Source of the DNA: UBA2428 sp002343545
Lineage (GTDB): Bacteria > Bdellovibrionota > UBA2428
NCBI GenBank assembly: GCA_937952285.1
Contig: CALFZE010000120.1
Coordinates: 1 to 22,060, forward strand
DNA length: 22,060 nt
Direction of reading: 5' to 3'
The notes under the pieces are model-generated. The model searched no databases, had not been told where the DNA came from, and worked only from the letters and a program-made list of their open reading frames with translations. Positions 1 through 6,481 of this stretch are shown here, piece after piece (the stretch's first letter is position 1; every line of letters begins with the position of its first letter). The translations under genes were made by a program, and so were the position numbers.

Positions 1-518
1 GCTTCCACGGTACCGAGGCTCGCGATCTCGAATCCGTCTTCGGAAAGACGGCGAAGGACGCTGCGGTGGGAAAGACGGCTGCCGTCGCGCGAGTCCAGGA
101 AGTCCGGCCGCGGACCCAGATGCAAAATCGAAAGCGGTCCGTGAAGGCGACGCAAGCCCCTCGCCATGCCCAGGCTCAGGCTTTGTTCCCCGCCGACGGC
201 AAGCGGCCAGGCGCCTTCCTGGGCGACTTCGACGACCAGCTGCTCGATCGCCCGCAGGGCCTCGTCGAGTCGAAGGGAGTCCAAGTCCGGCGGCGAAAGG
301 GTCGCGACGCCCACCGTTCGCAGGTCGATGCCGAGGTGAAGGTCCAAGGGCTCCAAGGTCTGGCTCGCCTCGAGGAACGAAGCCGGCCCGCCCGAGGTCC
401 CGGCGCAGGCGCGCACGCTTTTCTCGAGCGGAAGGGGGAGAATCGTCGCGAACGAACGATCGGCGTCGCTCGATTCGGCGTCGAGGCCCAGGAAAGTCCG
501 GAAGGCCGGAGTCTTCAT
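1..518 (-). CDS. Agmatinase/arginase-family (ureohydrolase) protein lacking metal ligands, 3' end beyond window
   Basis: The minus strand stays open from ATG at 518 to the window edge (172 codons seen). The fold signature of agmatinases is clear: FLGL near residue 9, a GTSGGPASFLEASQTLE block at 40-55 (family: GTxxGPxAILEASxxLE), GGEQS at 109-113 and RPDFLDSRDGSRLSHRSVLRR from about 137. In active ureohydrolases the third block reads GG[DE]HS and the next DAHxD, giving a His, an Asp and a His that bind the two manganese ions. Here these are Gln112, Gly135 and Arg137; only Asp139 of the set remains. So agmatine or arginine hydrolysis is unlikely and a binding or regulatory role is more likely (inference). 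Its ATG overlaps the stop of the small membrane ORF upstream (ATGA). The C-terminal DxDxxDP ligands lie outside the window, so the gene could also be an odd but active enzyme. Confidence 0.75.
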   Translation of the reverse strand, partial: MKTPAFRTFLGLDAESSDADRSFATILPLPLEKSVRACAGTSGGPASFLEASQTLEPLDLHLGIDLRTVGVATLSPPDLDSLRLDEALRAIEQLVVEVAQEGAWPLAVGGEQSLSLGMARGLRRLHGPLSILHLGPRPDFLDSRDGSRLSHRSVLRRLSEDGFEIASLGTVE

Positions 519-589
519 GTTTTGAAGAAGTACCAGCATGCGACGGAGAAGAGCACGACGACCAACATGCGATAGTAAATTCCGGACAT
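515..589 (-). CDS. 24-residue single-pass membrane peptide, translationally coupled to the agmatinase-like gene
   Basis: Begins with ATG at 589 and ends in TGA at 517-515, overlapping the next ATG by four bases (ATGA). The peptide starts MSGIYYRMLVVV and continues with a hydrophobic stretch rich in Val, Phe, Tyr and Trp, ending in a Lys-Thr tail: one short membrane helix with no room for anything else. It lies 20 nt after the stop of the secreted protein gene at 610, so the three genes look like one transcript. No strong ribosome site is visible (GAATCCC before the ATG), so it may be read through from the gene before. No family is recognised. It could be a true membrane micro-protein or only a coupling ORF. 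Confidence 0.5.
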   Translation of the reverse strand: MSGIYYRMLVVVLFSVACWYFFKT

Positions 590-609
590 GCCCGGGATTC
601 TAGCCGATC

Positions 610-1518
610 TCAGAACTTGCGGGTATAGCCGACGAGGATCGAGTAAGGCCGCGCGTCGGAAGGAGCGTCGATCTCGGTGACGCCCGTGACTTCGATCCGT
701 CCGAGGTCGTGGCCTTGGCCGTCTCGCAGCTTGTACCCGAGGCTCGCGAAGACTTCGCGGACTCCGCGTTGGTCGAGACCCCGGGGGCCTTGGAAACGAA
801 GCTTCGCGCCGCCGCCCACGTCCAGGTCGGCGCTCACGGCTTTCCGCAGCTCGAGCCGCACGACGGCTTCTTCGCGCGAGTCCCGGCTTTGTTTTCCGTC
901 GAAGCTTCGCAGGGTTCCTTCCATGCGCAGGATCTCCCCGCGAACGTTCAAGGTCCATCCCGCGCCGAACTTGGCTTGAACGCTCGCTGCGACCCCGAGG
1001 CCGCTTTCGCGGATCGTGGAGCCCGCCTGGCGGCCGAGGATGGCCACGCTGAAGTGTTCGGCCCGGCGACCGACCTCCAGGCGTTCGTCGCGAAAGCCGC
1101 GACCTTCCGTGCGGCTGAGGACGGCGAAGCTTCCGTCGGCCGCGGTCGCGGAGTTTCGTTCCTCGAAAATGAGTCGCGTCGACTCGCGCAGACGTGCGTC
1201 GCGCAGGGCGATGATCTTCACGGTTTCGCGACCGGCCTCGCGCCGCACGGAAAGCTCCGTGCGTCCGGGCAGGGCCGTGATCCGCTCGATCCGCGCTTCC
1301 CAAGCGGGCAGGGCCGTCCGCAGCCTTCGCTCGACCGCGCGAAAGAAGGGCTTGGCGCCGTCCCGCCCCGCCTCGAAGCGACCCCGGGCGTGCTCGCGCA
1401 CCGGCAGGTCGAGCAGGTCTTCGGCGAGGTCCCGCGCCGCCCCCAGCTCGAGGGTCTCGGCCGCGGCGTCGAGAGTCAGGAGTCCCAGAATCATCGCTAA
1501 CAAGATTCGATTTTTCAT
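610..1518 (-). CDS. Secreted beta-rich protein, possible outer-membrane barrel, unknown function
   Basis: 302 residues. A clean Sec signal peptide (MKNRILLAMILGLLTLDAAA, cleavage near residue 20) opens the protein. Residues 20-110 look helical and charged. From about residue 120 to the end it has many short alternating polar/non-polar stretches (for example WTLNVRGEILRMEGTLRS and EEAVVRLELRKAVSADLD), and the last residue is Phe after an aromatic pattern (ILVGYTRKF), the usual C-terminal signature of outer-membrane beta-barrels. Function is unknown. It is the first gene of a minus-strand set with the 24-residue peptide and the agmatinase-like protein, and is divergent from the LysR gene with 65 nt between them. 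ATG at 1518 is chosen because the signal peptide starts there; the Shine-Dalgarno sequence is weak. Confidence 0.75.
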   Translation of the reverse strand: MKNRILLAMILGLLTLDAAAETLELGAARDLAEDLLDLPVREHARGRFEAGRDGAKPFFRAVERRLRTALPAWEARIERITALPGRTELSVRREAGRETVKIIALRDARLRESTRLIFEERNSATAADGSFAVLSRTEGRGFRDERLEVGRRAEHFSVAILGRQAGSTIRESGLGVAASVQAKFGAGWTLNVRGEILRMEGTLRSFDGKQSRDSREEAVVRLELRKAVSADLDVGGGAKLRFQGPRGLDQRGVREVFASLGYKLRDGQGHDLGRIEVTGVTEIDAPSDARPYSILVGYTRKF

Positions 1519-1583
1519 GGGCTTCGGAATAAAGAAAATGGGGTCGAAAGTTAAACTTATCTATTTTATCATGATCTTAAGCC
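1519..1583. promoter_or_regulatory. Divergent promoter region between the secreted protein and the LysR gene
   Basis: A 65-nt gap that is much richer in A/T than the flanking genes, as expected of a divergent promoter. It holds the 8-bp palindrome ATCATGAT (1569-1576) a few bases before the LysR start, in the wider context TTTATCATGATCTTAA. LysR regulators commonly bind dyads in such gaps and repress themselves while controlling the divergent gene. Assignment as the operator is an inference; no exact -35/-10 pair is convincing. Confidence 0.4.
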
Positions 1584-2507
1584 ATGCTTAAAAACTTAGA
1601 CCTCAACAAGCTGCGCGGCTTCGAGCGCGTCTACGCCCGTCGCAATCTCGTCGAAGCGGCCGCGGATCTCGGCGTGACCTCGTCCGCCGTGAGCCAATCG
1701 GTGGCGGGCCTCGAGAAGGAAATCGGCGCCCAACTCTTTCTGCGTTCGGGCAAGAAGTACCTGCCGACGCTCGAGGCGGAGGAGCTGCGCTCGGCGGTGC
1801 TGCCGCTCTTCGAGGGGCTCGAGGTTTCGCTCTCCCGCATCCGTCGCCACCGGCACGAACTGGAAGGGACGATGCGGATCGGGTCCGTGCCCGAGTTCGG
1901 ATCCCGCGTGTTGTTGCCCCGTTGGCGGGAATTCCGCGAGTCCAACTCCCGGGTCGAGGCCTCGCTCGTCTTCGCGGGGACCTCGCCCCTGCTCGAGAAG
2001 CTTCTCGCGAACGAGCTCGACTTCGCCTTTATCGATGGATCGAACGTCGTGGCGCGGCTCGAACCGAAGCTGCAGTTTCGCGAGGTCGAGCAGGAAATTC
2101 TCGACCTCGTGTGTTCGGACGCCTACTTCCGTCGGCACGTTCCCAAGGGGAAGCTCGGCATCAAGGAGTTCGCGGCGCTCGACCACGTCCCCTACCACCG
2201 GGGTTACGAAGGCGTCGCGAAGTGGTACCGCTTCCACTTCGGCCGGGTCCCGAAGTTTCGCGCCTCGCTTTTCTTGGACCACGTTCGCGGCGTCCTGAAG
2301 GCGGTCCAACTGGGTCTGGGGGTGGGGGTCCTGCCCCGCCCGCTCGTGCAGGATGAAGTGGCGAAGGGTAGGCTCAAGGTTCTCGCGCCGGGGAAACGGA
2401 TCTTCTCGAACAAGATCCTGCTCGCGCGCCCGGGGAGCCGCGTCCCCAACGCTCTCGAAAAATCGTTCGTGGATTTCGTCCACCGCGCCCCGGGCCCGAG
2501 CCGTTGA
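1584..2507 (+). CDS. LysR-family transcriptional regulator
   Basis: 307 residues, the usual length of the family. The N-terminal winged helix-turn-helix is plain: LRGFERVYARRNLVEAAADL, then VTSSAVSQSVAGLEKEIGAQLF (about residues 10-53), the classic S-x-x-S-x-x-I/V-x-x-LE-x-x-LG-x-x-LF pattern. From residue 90 on is the periplasmic-binding-protein-like effector domain (GTMRIGSVPEFGSRVLLPRW..., AVQLGLGVGVLPRPLV). The ligand is not predictable. It is divergent from the secreted protein gene and is followed 49 nt later, same strand, by an EamA transporter, a common pairing in which the LysR controls the exporter or the divergent gene. ATG at 1584 fits the family start; no good ribosome-binding site is present. 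Confidence 0.92.
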   Translation: MLKNLDLNKLRGFERVYARRNLVEAAADLGVTSSAVSQSVAGLEKEIGAQLFLRSGKKYLPTLEAEELRSAVLPLFEGLEVSLSRIRRHRHELEGTMRIGSVPEFGSRVLLPRWREFRESNSRVEASLVFAGTSPLLEKLLANELDFAFIDGSNVVARLEPKLQFREVEQEILDLVCSDAYFRRHVPKGKLGIKEFAALDHVPYHRGYEGVAKWYRFHFGRVPKFRASLFLDHVRGVLKAVQLGLGVGVLPRPLVQDEVAKGRLKVLAPGKRIFSNKILLARPGSRVPNALEKSFVDFVHRAPGPSR

Positions 2508-2556
2508 ACGCGCGCGGATTGGCGCTTCCCCGCCATTTGACTAGGTTAGGCCGGCG

Positions 2557-3414
2557 ATGACCCTTAGCTTTGATTCCCGCAATGCGAAGTTTCTTCTCGT
2601 GCTCACCGCGCTTCTCTGGAGCAGCGGTGGCTGGCTGATCAAGTCCGTCGGGGTGGGGCCGCTTATGGTGGCGGGTCTGCGTAGCCTCGTCACGGGGATC
2701 GTTTTGGTCCTCGCGTTTCGGCCCGGATTGGCGTGGCGCGATCGCTCGCTCTGGTGGGGCGCGGCGAGCTACGCCGCGACCGTGATCTCCTTCGTCGTTG
2801 CTACCAAGTGGACGAGCGCGGCCAACGCGATTTTGCTGCAGTCGACGGCCCCCGTTTACGTGGCCCTCTTCGGCGGCTTCTTCTTGGGCGAGCGCATACG
2901 CGCCCTCGATCTCGCGACGATCGGGCTCGTCTTCGTGGGCATGCTGTTCTTCTTCGGCGACGAGCTTTCGCTCGAGGGTTTTCGCGGCAACGTCATCGGC
3001 CTCGCTTCGGGCTTCTTCTTTGCCTGGTTCATCTTGATCACCCGTCGCTTCGGCCAAGCTTCGCCGCTCGGCATGATCGTGGTCGGCAATTTTCTCGCGG
3101 CGGCTTTAGCCTTGCCCTTCGCCCTCGGGGGGCCGGCGCCAGGTCCCTCGGACTGGCTCGCGCTTCTCGCCCTGGGCGTCTTCCAGCTCGCGATCCCTTA
3201 CGCGCTCTACGCGCGCGCGATCCCGCACGTCAGGGCCATCGATGCCGTGCTGATCGTCCTTATCGAGCCGATCCTGAATCCCGTTTGGGTTTTTCTTTTC
3301 GTGGGAGAGAGGCCGGGTTTTTTGGCCTTAGTCGGCGGGGGCATCGTGTTGGGCGCGGTCACGGCCCGATCGATTTGGCTCGCGCGCACCGAGCGAAGCG
3401 CCGCCACGGGATAG
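2557..3414 (+). CDS. EamA/DMT-family transporter
   Basis: 285 residues with ten hydrophobic segments in two repeated EamA halves (about 8-135 and 145-275). Recognisable features are the N-terminal LLVLTALLWSSGGWLIKS, the ALRxxxTG-like LRSLVTGIVLV, the first-half end APVYVALFGGFFLGERI, and the second-half equivalent EPILNPVWVFLFVGERP. These proteins are inner-membrane exporters of metabolites or amino acids, or drug/metabolite transporters; the substrate cannot be told from sequence. ATG at 2557 follows a TTAGG at a workable distance. It is probably cotranscribed with the LysR gene and ends in a hairpin that covers its stop codon. Confidence 0.9.
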   Translation: MTLSFDSRNAKFLLVLTALLWSSGGWLIKSVGVGPLMVAGLRSLVTGIVLVLAFRPGLAWRDRSLWWGAASYAATVISFVVATKWTSAANAILLQSTAPVYVALFGGFFLGERIRALDLATIGLVFVGMLFFFGDELSLEGFRGNVIGLASGFFFAWFILITRRFGQASPLGMIVVGNFLAAALALPFALGGPAPGPSDWLALLALGVFQLAIPYALYARAIPHVRAIDAVLIVLIEPILNPVWVFLFVGERPGFLALVGGGIVLGAVTARSIWLARTERSAATG

Positions 3415-3429
3415 CGTATCCCGTGCGGC
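3400..3429. terminator. Hairpin over the EamA stop codon, shared convergent terminator candidate
   Basis: CACGGGATA (3405-3413) pairs with TATCCCGTG (3417-3425) around a GCG loop, and GCCG/CGGC extends the stem by four pairs with one bulged C. The EamA stop TAG is at 3412-3414, inside the hairpin. No T-run follows on either strand, so it may act with Rho, or protect the 3' ends of the two converging messages. Confidence 0.55.
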
Positions 3430-3448
3430 GCGCGCGGCTGTCGGTACG

Positions 3449-4015
3449 TTATTCCGCGATCGCTTCGATCGTGAAGTCGAACACGAGAACCCCGAGGGGT
3501 TCCTTATGCAGGAGAGGACCGACGAAGTTCTTGAACGTCTGGTGGTTCGCGTCGTAGTAGCGCGGGTTCGAGACGAGGGGTTGGCCCACGTAGAAGTTCC
3601 GGTCGCCCTGCGACTGGAAGGTCACGACGAAAGCTTGTTCGAGCGAGTTGTCCACGCCCTCGCCGCTGTTTTGCCCACCCGTCTCGATCGACACGATGTA
3701 GGGCTTGCCGTTGCGGCGCGACTTTTGGAGGGCGAGGAAGCGTTCCTTGACCTGTTGCTTTTGGGCGGCCGTCACGTCGGCGGCGTAGCGGAAGAGAACG
3801 ATATGACGGAGCAGTCCCGGCTTGTAGTTGCGGTCCGTGAACTTTTGGACGCCGACTCTCGCGAGCTCTTCCTTCAATCTTTCGGGGCCCGAGAGTTTGG
3901 CGTCGTCCTGGGCGGAAACGGCTTCCCGCAAGGTGGTGGCGCTTCCGTTCGGGGCGTGGGCGGCGACGAGGGCGAAGGTCAGGACGAAGAGGCTGCGAAT
4001 TTTGAGGCGTGACAT
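3449..4015 (-). CDS. Secreted Dabb-domain (stress-responsive A/B barrel) protein
   Basis: 188 residues. A signal peptide (MSRLKIRSLFVLTFALVAAHA, cleaved near 21-26) is followed by a charged linker and a Dabb domain from about residue 66: LLRHIVLFRYAADVTAAQKQ, then the second-half pattern ending FVVTFQSQGDRNFYVGQPL, HQTFKNFVGPLL and VLVFDFTIEA. The H-x-V-x-F(R/K) opening and the late H-x-x-F are the family hallmarks. Dabb proteins form dimeric ferredoxin-like barrels; most are cytoplasmic and few have known activity, so an exported one is uncommon. ATG at 4015 has a clear AAAGGA eight bases upstream. It is monocistronic, converges on the EamA gene and diverges from the sigma factor gene. Confidence 0.85.
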   Translation of the reverse strand: MSRLKIRSLFVLTFALVAAHAPNGSATTLREAVSAQDDAKLSGPERLKEELARVGVQKFTDRNYKPGLLRHIVLFRYAADVTAAQKQQVKERFLALQKSRRNGKPYIVSIETGGQNSGEGVDNSLEQAFVVTFQSQGDRNFYVGQPLVSNPRYYDANHQTFKNFVGPLLHKEPLGVLVFDFTIEAIAE

Positions 4016-4132
4016 GGGTGATCCTTTCTAGGTTTTGCTTCGAGAACCGATATGCTGGGGATTACGGGGGCGCGCGTCGTTCGGTTACGGACCTTTCGCG
4101 TTTTCTCGAAAAAAGAAGAGAGGGGTCGGCTT

Positions 4133-4762
4133 TTGGGGAGCGGGGCGGAGCGTAAGTGGCAAAGACTTTCGCTTATCTATTCGAATTACCTCGACGGAGA
4201 TCCGGCTTCGACCCGCGAGCTCTTCGAGGGGCTGACGGAGTCCTTGATCGGTTTTTTCTTCGTGCGGACCCGATCCGAATCCGAAAGCGAGGACTTGGCC
4301 CAGGCGACTCTCCTTAAGGTTCACTTCGCGCGGGATCGCTTTAACGACGAGCTCTCGCTCAAGACCTGGGTCTTTACGATCGCGGGGAGGGTACTGATCG
4401 ATCATTGGCGCGCCCGTCGCGAAGAAGAGGTGCCTCTGCACGAAGGGGAGTCCGACGCGGGTCCGGGCGCCGGGGAGGCCGAGGCGGGGGCTTTGGGGCT
4501 CGCGGCCGCGGACCTCTCGTTTCGCAGCGAATTCGGCCGGGATTTGAATAAAGCCCTCAATATTTTGAAACCGGACGACCGGATGATCGTATACCTCTAT
4601 GCCGTGGAGGGATTCTCGATGGCCGAGATCGCCGGATCGATGGGACTCACCGAAGCGGCGGTCAAGGTTCGGGCCCACCGCAGTTACGAGAAGATGAGAC
4701 AAGTTTTGGCCGTGTTGTGCCTCTTCCTTCTGAAGGGGCTGGCGGCAGGGGGTTCGTTTTGA
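4133..4762 (+). CDS. ECF-type RNA polymerase sigma factor
   Basis: Sigma region 2 is at residues 14-95 (YSNYLDGDPASTRELFEGL, EDLAQATLLKVHFARDRF, LKTWVFTIAGRVLIDHWRAR); after an acidic Gly/Ala/Glu-rich linker, region 4 is at 136-190 (KALNILKPDDRMIVYLY, FSMAEIAGSMGLTEAAVKVR), a good helix-turn-helix. Start: an in-frame ATG at 4052 would add a 27-residue basic tail without ribosome site, whereas TTG at 4133 has AGAGGGG seven bases upstream; I favour the TTG, giving 209 residues. The end overlaps the anti-sigma start by four bases (TTGA), so the two are translationally coupled and the partner very likely holds this sigma factor at the membrane. Target genes are unknown. Confidence 0.85.
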   Translation: MGSGAERKWQRLSLIYSNYLDGDPASTRELFEGLTESLIGFFFVRTRSESESEDLAQATLLKVHFARDRFNDELSLKTWVFTIAGRVLIDHWRARREEEVPLHEGESDAGPGAGEAEAGALGLAAADLSFRSEFGRDLNKALNILKPDDRMIVYLYAVEGFSMAEIAGSMGLTEAAVKVRAHRSYEKMRQVLAVLCLFLLKGLAAGGSF

Positions 4763-5427
4763 AGGCCGTTGATTTTATCGCCGCCGATACCGCGCGGGCC
4801 GCCAAGGGCCGCTCGCTCGCCATCGGTTTGGGGTTGGCGGTGCTGAGCGCCGGCCTTGGGCTTTGGCTGAGGGGGGATTTCGTCGAAGTGTTCACGCTTC
4901 GAAACTTGCTCCCGGCCGCCTTGATGCTCGTCGCGCTCGTCGCGAGTTTCGCGTTGTATTCGCGGAACGTCCCGTGGGCCAAAAAGCGACTCTATTTTGG
5001 CGCGCTCTTGGCGGGGATACTCGCGGTTTCGCTCGTGCAGCCCCAGACGCCCGTGTCGCTTTCGAAGTTCCAGGATCCCGAGCGTTTTTGGCCCGAGAAC
5101 CTCCATTGCTTGGGGATCGGTGTCGGCGTTAGCTCGCTGATATCGCTGCTTTTGTCGTGGCTGGCGTGGAAGTCTTTGCCGCTGCCGAATCGTCGCTGGC
5201 AAAGGATCTTTGCGCTCTTGCCGGGCCTCGGCGGCCTTCTCGCGCTGACCCTTCATTGTATGGGGCCGCTTTTTTCGCACACGCTCATCGCCCACTGGGG
5301 ACAAGTCGCGATCGTGCTTCCGCTCGCTTACCTTCAACAACGCCTCCTCTTCCGACGTCAGATGGAGAAGGTTTTGGGCGGGTCGAGCAAGAGCCTCAAG
5401 CGGATCGCGGATCTGGATGATCTCTAG
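4759..5427 (+). CDS. NrsF/DUF1109-like membrane anti-sigma factor
   Basis: Six hydrophobic segments over 222 residues, beginning with a short cytoplasmic N-terminus (KAVDFIAADTARAAKGRS), as in NrsF, the negative regulator of sigma F in Caulobacter. Two His-Cys pairs stand at the start of membrane segments: ENLHCLG (H116, C117) and TLHCMGPLFSHTLIAHWG (H166, C167); the second matches the LHC...LW block of DUF1109 proteins. Start TTG at 4759 overlaps the sigma factor stop and has AGGGGG six bases upstream; the longer in-frame ATG at 4717 would begin inside the sigma gene. Gene order and overlap support a sigma/anti-sigma pair. The metal- or redox-sensing role of the HC pairs is known for related proteins only by analogy. 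Confidence 0.75.
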   Translation: MKAVDFIAADTARAAKGRSLAIGLGLAVLSAGLGLWLRGDFVEVFTLRNLLPAALMLVALVASFALYSRNVPWAKKRLYFGALLAGILAVSLVQPQTPVSLSKFQDPERFWPENLHCLGIGVGVSSLISLLLSWLAWKSLPLPNRRWQRIFALLPGLGGLLALTLHCMGPLFSHTLIAHWGQVAIVLPLAYLQQRLLFRRQMEKVLGGSSKSLKRIADLDDL

Positions 5428-5580
5428 CCAAACGGGACGAGCTCGGTATCGCTACTAAGTAGTTATATTTATTGATTTTTGTTGGTGTCAATTTTCCTGC
5501 GCTTGATTTGTCCGCACCCAAAACTACGTTTTTTCCATCCCGTGAATCACCACGGAGGAAGAAAGTAAGGAGGGTTTCAC
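5428..5580 (+). promoter_or_regulatory. AT-rich promoter/leader region of the HPF-like cassette
   Basis: This 153-nt gap is far poorer in G/C than the genes beside it. It holds the dyad CTACT-A-AGTAG (5452-5462), a TATATT at 5464-5469 that could be a -10 box, and, just before the next gene, an unusually strong ribosome-binding site AAGGAGGG (5567-5574) placed about six bases from ATG. The strong site suggests high expression on demand, as expected for stasis proteins. The exact promoter is not assignable by eye. Confidence 0.45.
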
Positions 5581-5940
5581 ATGAAGAATTTTGATTTTTT
5601 AGGATTCGAAGCGTCGGCATCGCTGAGCGAAAGATCAAGGGAGACGCTCCAGCGCTTACTTAAACTCGCGCCCGGTATCGTCGGTCATGACGCCTACATT
5701 ATCCTCGCGGGGAACGGGTCGTTTGAAGGTTCGTTGAAAATCCATACGGCATGGGAATCGTTTTCTGCCGGTGCCAACTTCGGTAGCCCCGAGCTTGTCC
5801 TTGAAGCTCTCTACGACAAAATGAACTCTCAGATTTCGGAATGGCGCCGAGCAAGAACGCCGGTCCTTCCCGCCAGCGATCGCTGGGTTTACGCCGAAGG
5901 AGAAGAGTCTTCATCCCGATCTTTCGGCCGCGCCAGCTAG
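5581..5940 (+). CDS. HPF/RaiA-like putative ribosome-associated protein A
   Basis: 119 residues. The order of elements matches the hibernation-promoting factor fold: strand FDFLGFEA (3-10), helix SERSRETLQRLLKLA (16-30), strands AYIILAGNG and GSLKIHTAW, the strand SFSAGAN, then helix LVLEALYDKMNSQISEWRRAR (about 71-91), equivalent to the D-x-Y-x-A-I-D-x-x-x-D-K-L-x-x-Q-L-x-K-x-K helix of HPF. HPF/RaiA proteins bind the 30S decoding site and silence ribosomes in starvation. Sequence identity is low and the basic surface of classic HPF is weaker here, so a different ligand is possible. First gene of a three-gene set with a 30-residue membrane peptide and a second HPF-like protein. The ATG has a near-perfect ribosome site. 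Confidence 0.6.
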   Translation: MKNFDFLGFEASASLSERSRETLQRLLKLAPGIVGHDAYIILAGNGSFEGSLKIHTAWESFSAGANFGSPELVLEALYDKMNSQISEWRRARTPVLPASDRWVYAEGEESSSRSFGRAS

Positions 5941-5973
5941 GCGAAGATGACTCACGAAAGGAGAAATCTTTTT

Positions 5974-6066
5974 ATGAGAATGGGGGATCTGTTCGAAATT
6001 TCTTACTTGGTTCTTATCTGGGCCGCGCTCCTTGTGACCACGACATTTTCGAAGGTGGCCTCATGA
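5974..6066 (+). CDS. 30-residue single-pass membrane peptide between the two HPF-like genes
   Basis: ATG at 5974 follows AAAGGAGA (5957-5964) by nine bases, and the TGA at 6064-6066 overlaps the ATG of the next gene (ATGA). The peptide opens MRMGDLFEISY and then has a hydrophobic run (LVLIWAALLVTTTF) before a short SKVAS tail, so it is one membrane helix. Good ribosome site plus stop/start overlap make it a likely real gene coupled to the second HPF-like gene. It could anchor or regulate one of the soluble neighbours (inference). No family is recognised. Confidence 0.6.
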   Translation: MRMGDLFEISYLVLIWAALLVTTTFSKVAS

Positions 6067-6401
6067 TCAGCCGATTTCACTACAGGAATTTTGATCCGAA
6101 CATCGATCAAAGGACCCGGGCCGAAAGTGGAATCGAGCGAATCGAAGAGGCCGCTCCGTACGCATCGACGGTCCTCGGGATCGGGGAGCGCTCCGATAAG
6201 GCTTACGGCGTCAGTATCGACGTGTATTCCAAGCTCGGCATCTTTTCGGCGACGGCTCAGGACGCGCAGTTTGAGGAGGCCCTAAGGTTGGTGGAGGAGA
6301 AGATTTTCGCAAAACTCGATGCCTGGAAGCGGGAGCGATTCGTCGCGACCAAAGATCTGGTCCCCTTGGGTAGGCCTAAGGACTGGGTCGCGATCGCGTG
6401 A
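6063..6401 (+). CDS. HPF/RaiA-like putative ribosome-associated protein B
   Basis: 112 residues from ATG at 6063, which is shared with the stop of the membrane peptide; the open frame upstream is not needed, since the coupled ATG gives a compact domain. Pattern: strand SRFHYRNF (3-10), helix QRTRAESGIERIEEAAP (15-31), strands STVLGIGER and YGVSIDVYS, strand GIFSATAQD, then helix FEEALRLVEEKIFAKLDAWKRERF (68-91). This is the same beta-alpha-beta-beta-beta-alpha order as protein A and HPF, and both end the last helix with W-(R/K)-R. They look like diverged paralogues. The tail after residue 92 is short. Ribosome binding is inferred from fold only. Confidence 0.55.
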   Translation: MISRFHYRNFDPNIDQRTRAESGIERIEEAAPYASTVLGIGERSDKAYGVSIDVYSKLGIFSATAQDAQFEEALRLVEEKIFAKLDAWKRERFVATKDLVPLGRPKDWVAIA

Positions 6402-6434
6402 GAAGCGCGTATTGATCATTGCTTCCAACCGCAG

Positions 6435-6477
6435 CCCTTCGGATTTTTCGTCCGCAAGGTTCGGAAAATCCGAAGGG
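6435..6477. terminator. Long-stem hairpin between HPF-like gene B and tRNA-Ser
   Basis: CCCTTCGGATTTT (6435-6447) pairs perfectly with AAAATCCGAAGGG (6465-6477), a 13-bp stem with a 17-nt loop. Four Ts and four As close the loop side, not the outside, so it is not a textbook terminator, but its place between a plus-strand gene end and a minus-strand tRNA end fits a two-way transcript boundary. Confidence 0.55.
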
Positions 6478-6481
6478 GATT

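Noticed and set aside
66..575. 169-codon plus-strand frame at the left edge
   Set aside because: It lies opposite the agmatinase-like gene, whose family motifs are clear on the minus strand.
4044..4080. GAACC element as an ECF-type promoter for self-regulation of the sigma factor
   Set aside because: No acceptable -10 element at the usual 16-17 nt spacing.
4052..4132. N-terminal extension of the sigma factor from ATG 4052
   Set aside because: No ribosome site and a basic tail not found in ECF factors; TTG 4133 has a good site.
5474..5493. TTGA...TCAA dyad upstream of the HPF-like genes as an FNR/CRP-type site
   Set aside because: The half-sites are separated by 12 bases, not the 4-6 of FNR or CRP boxes.
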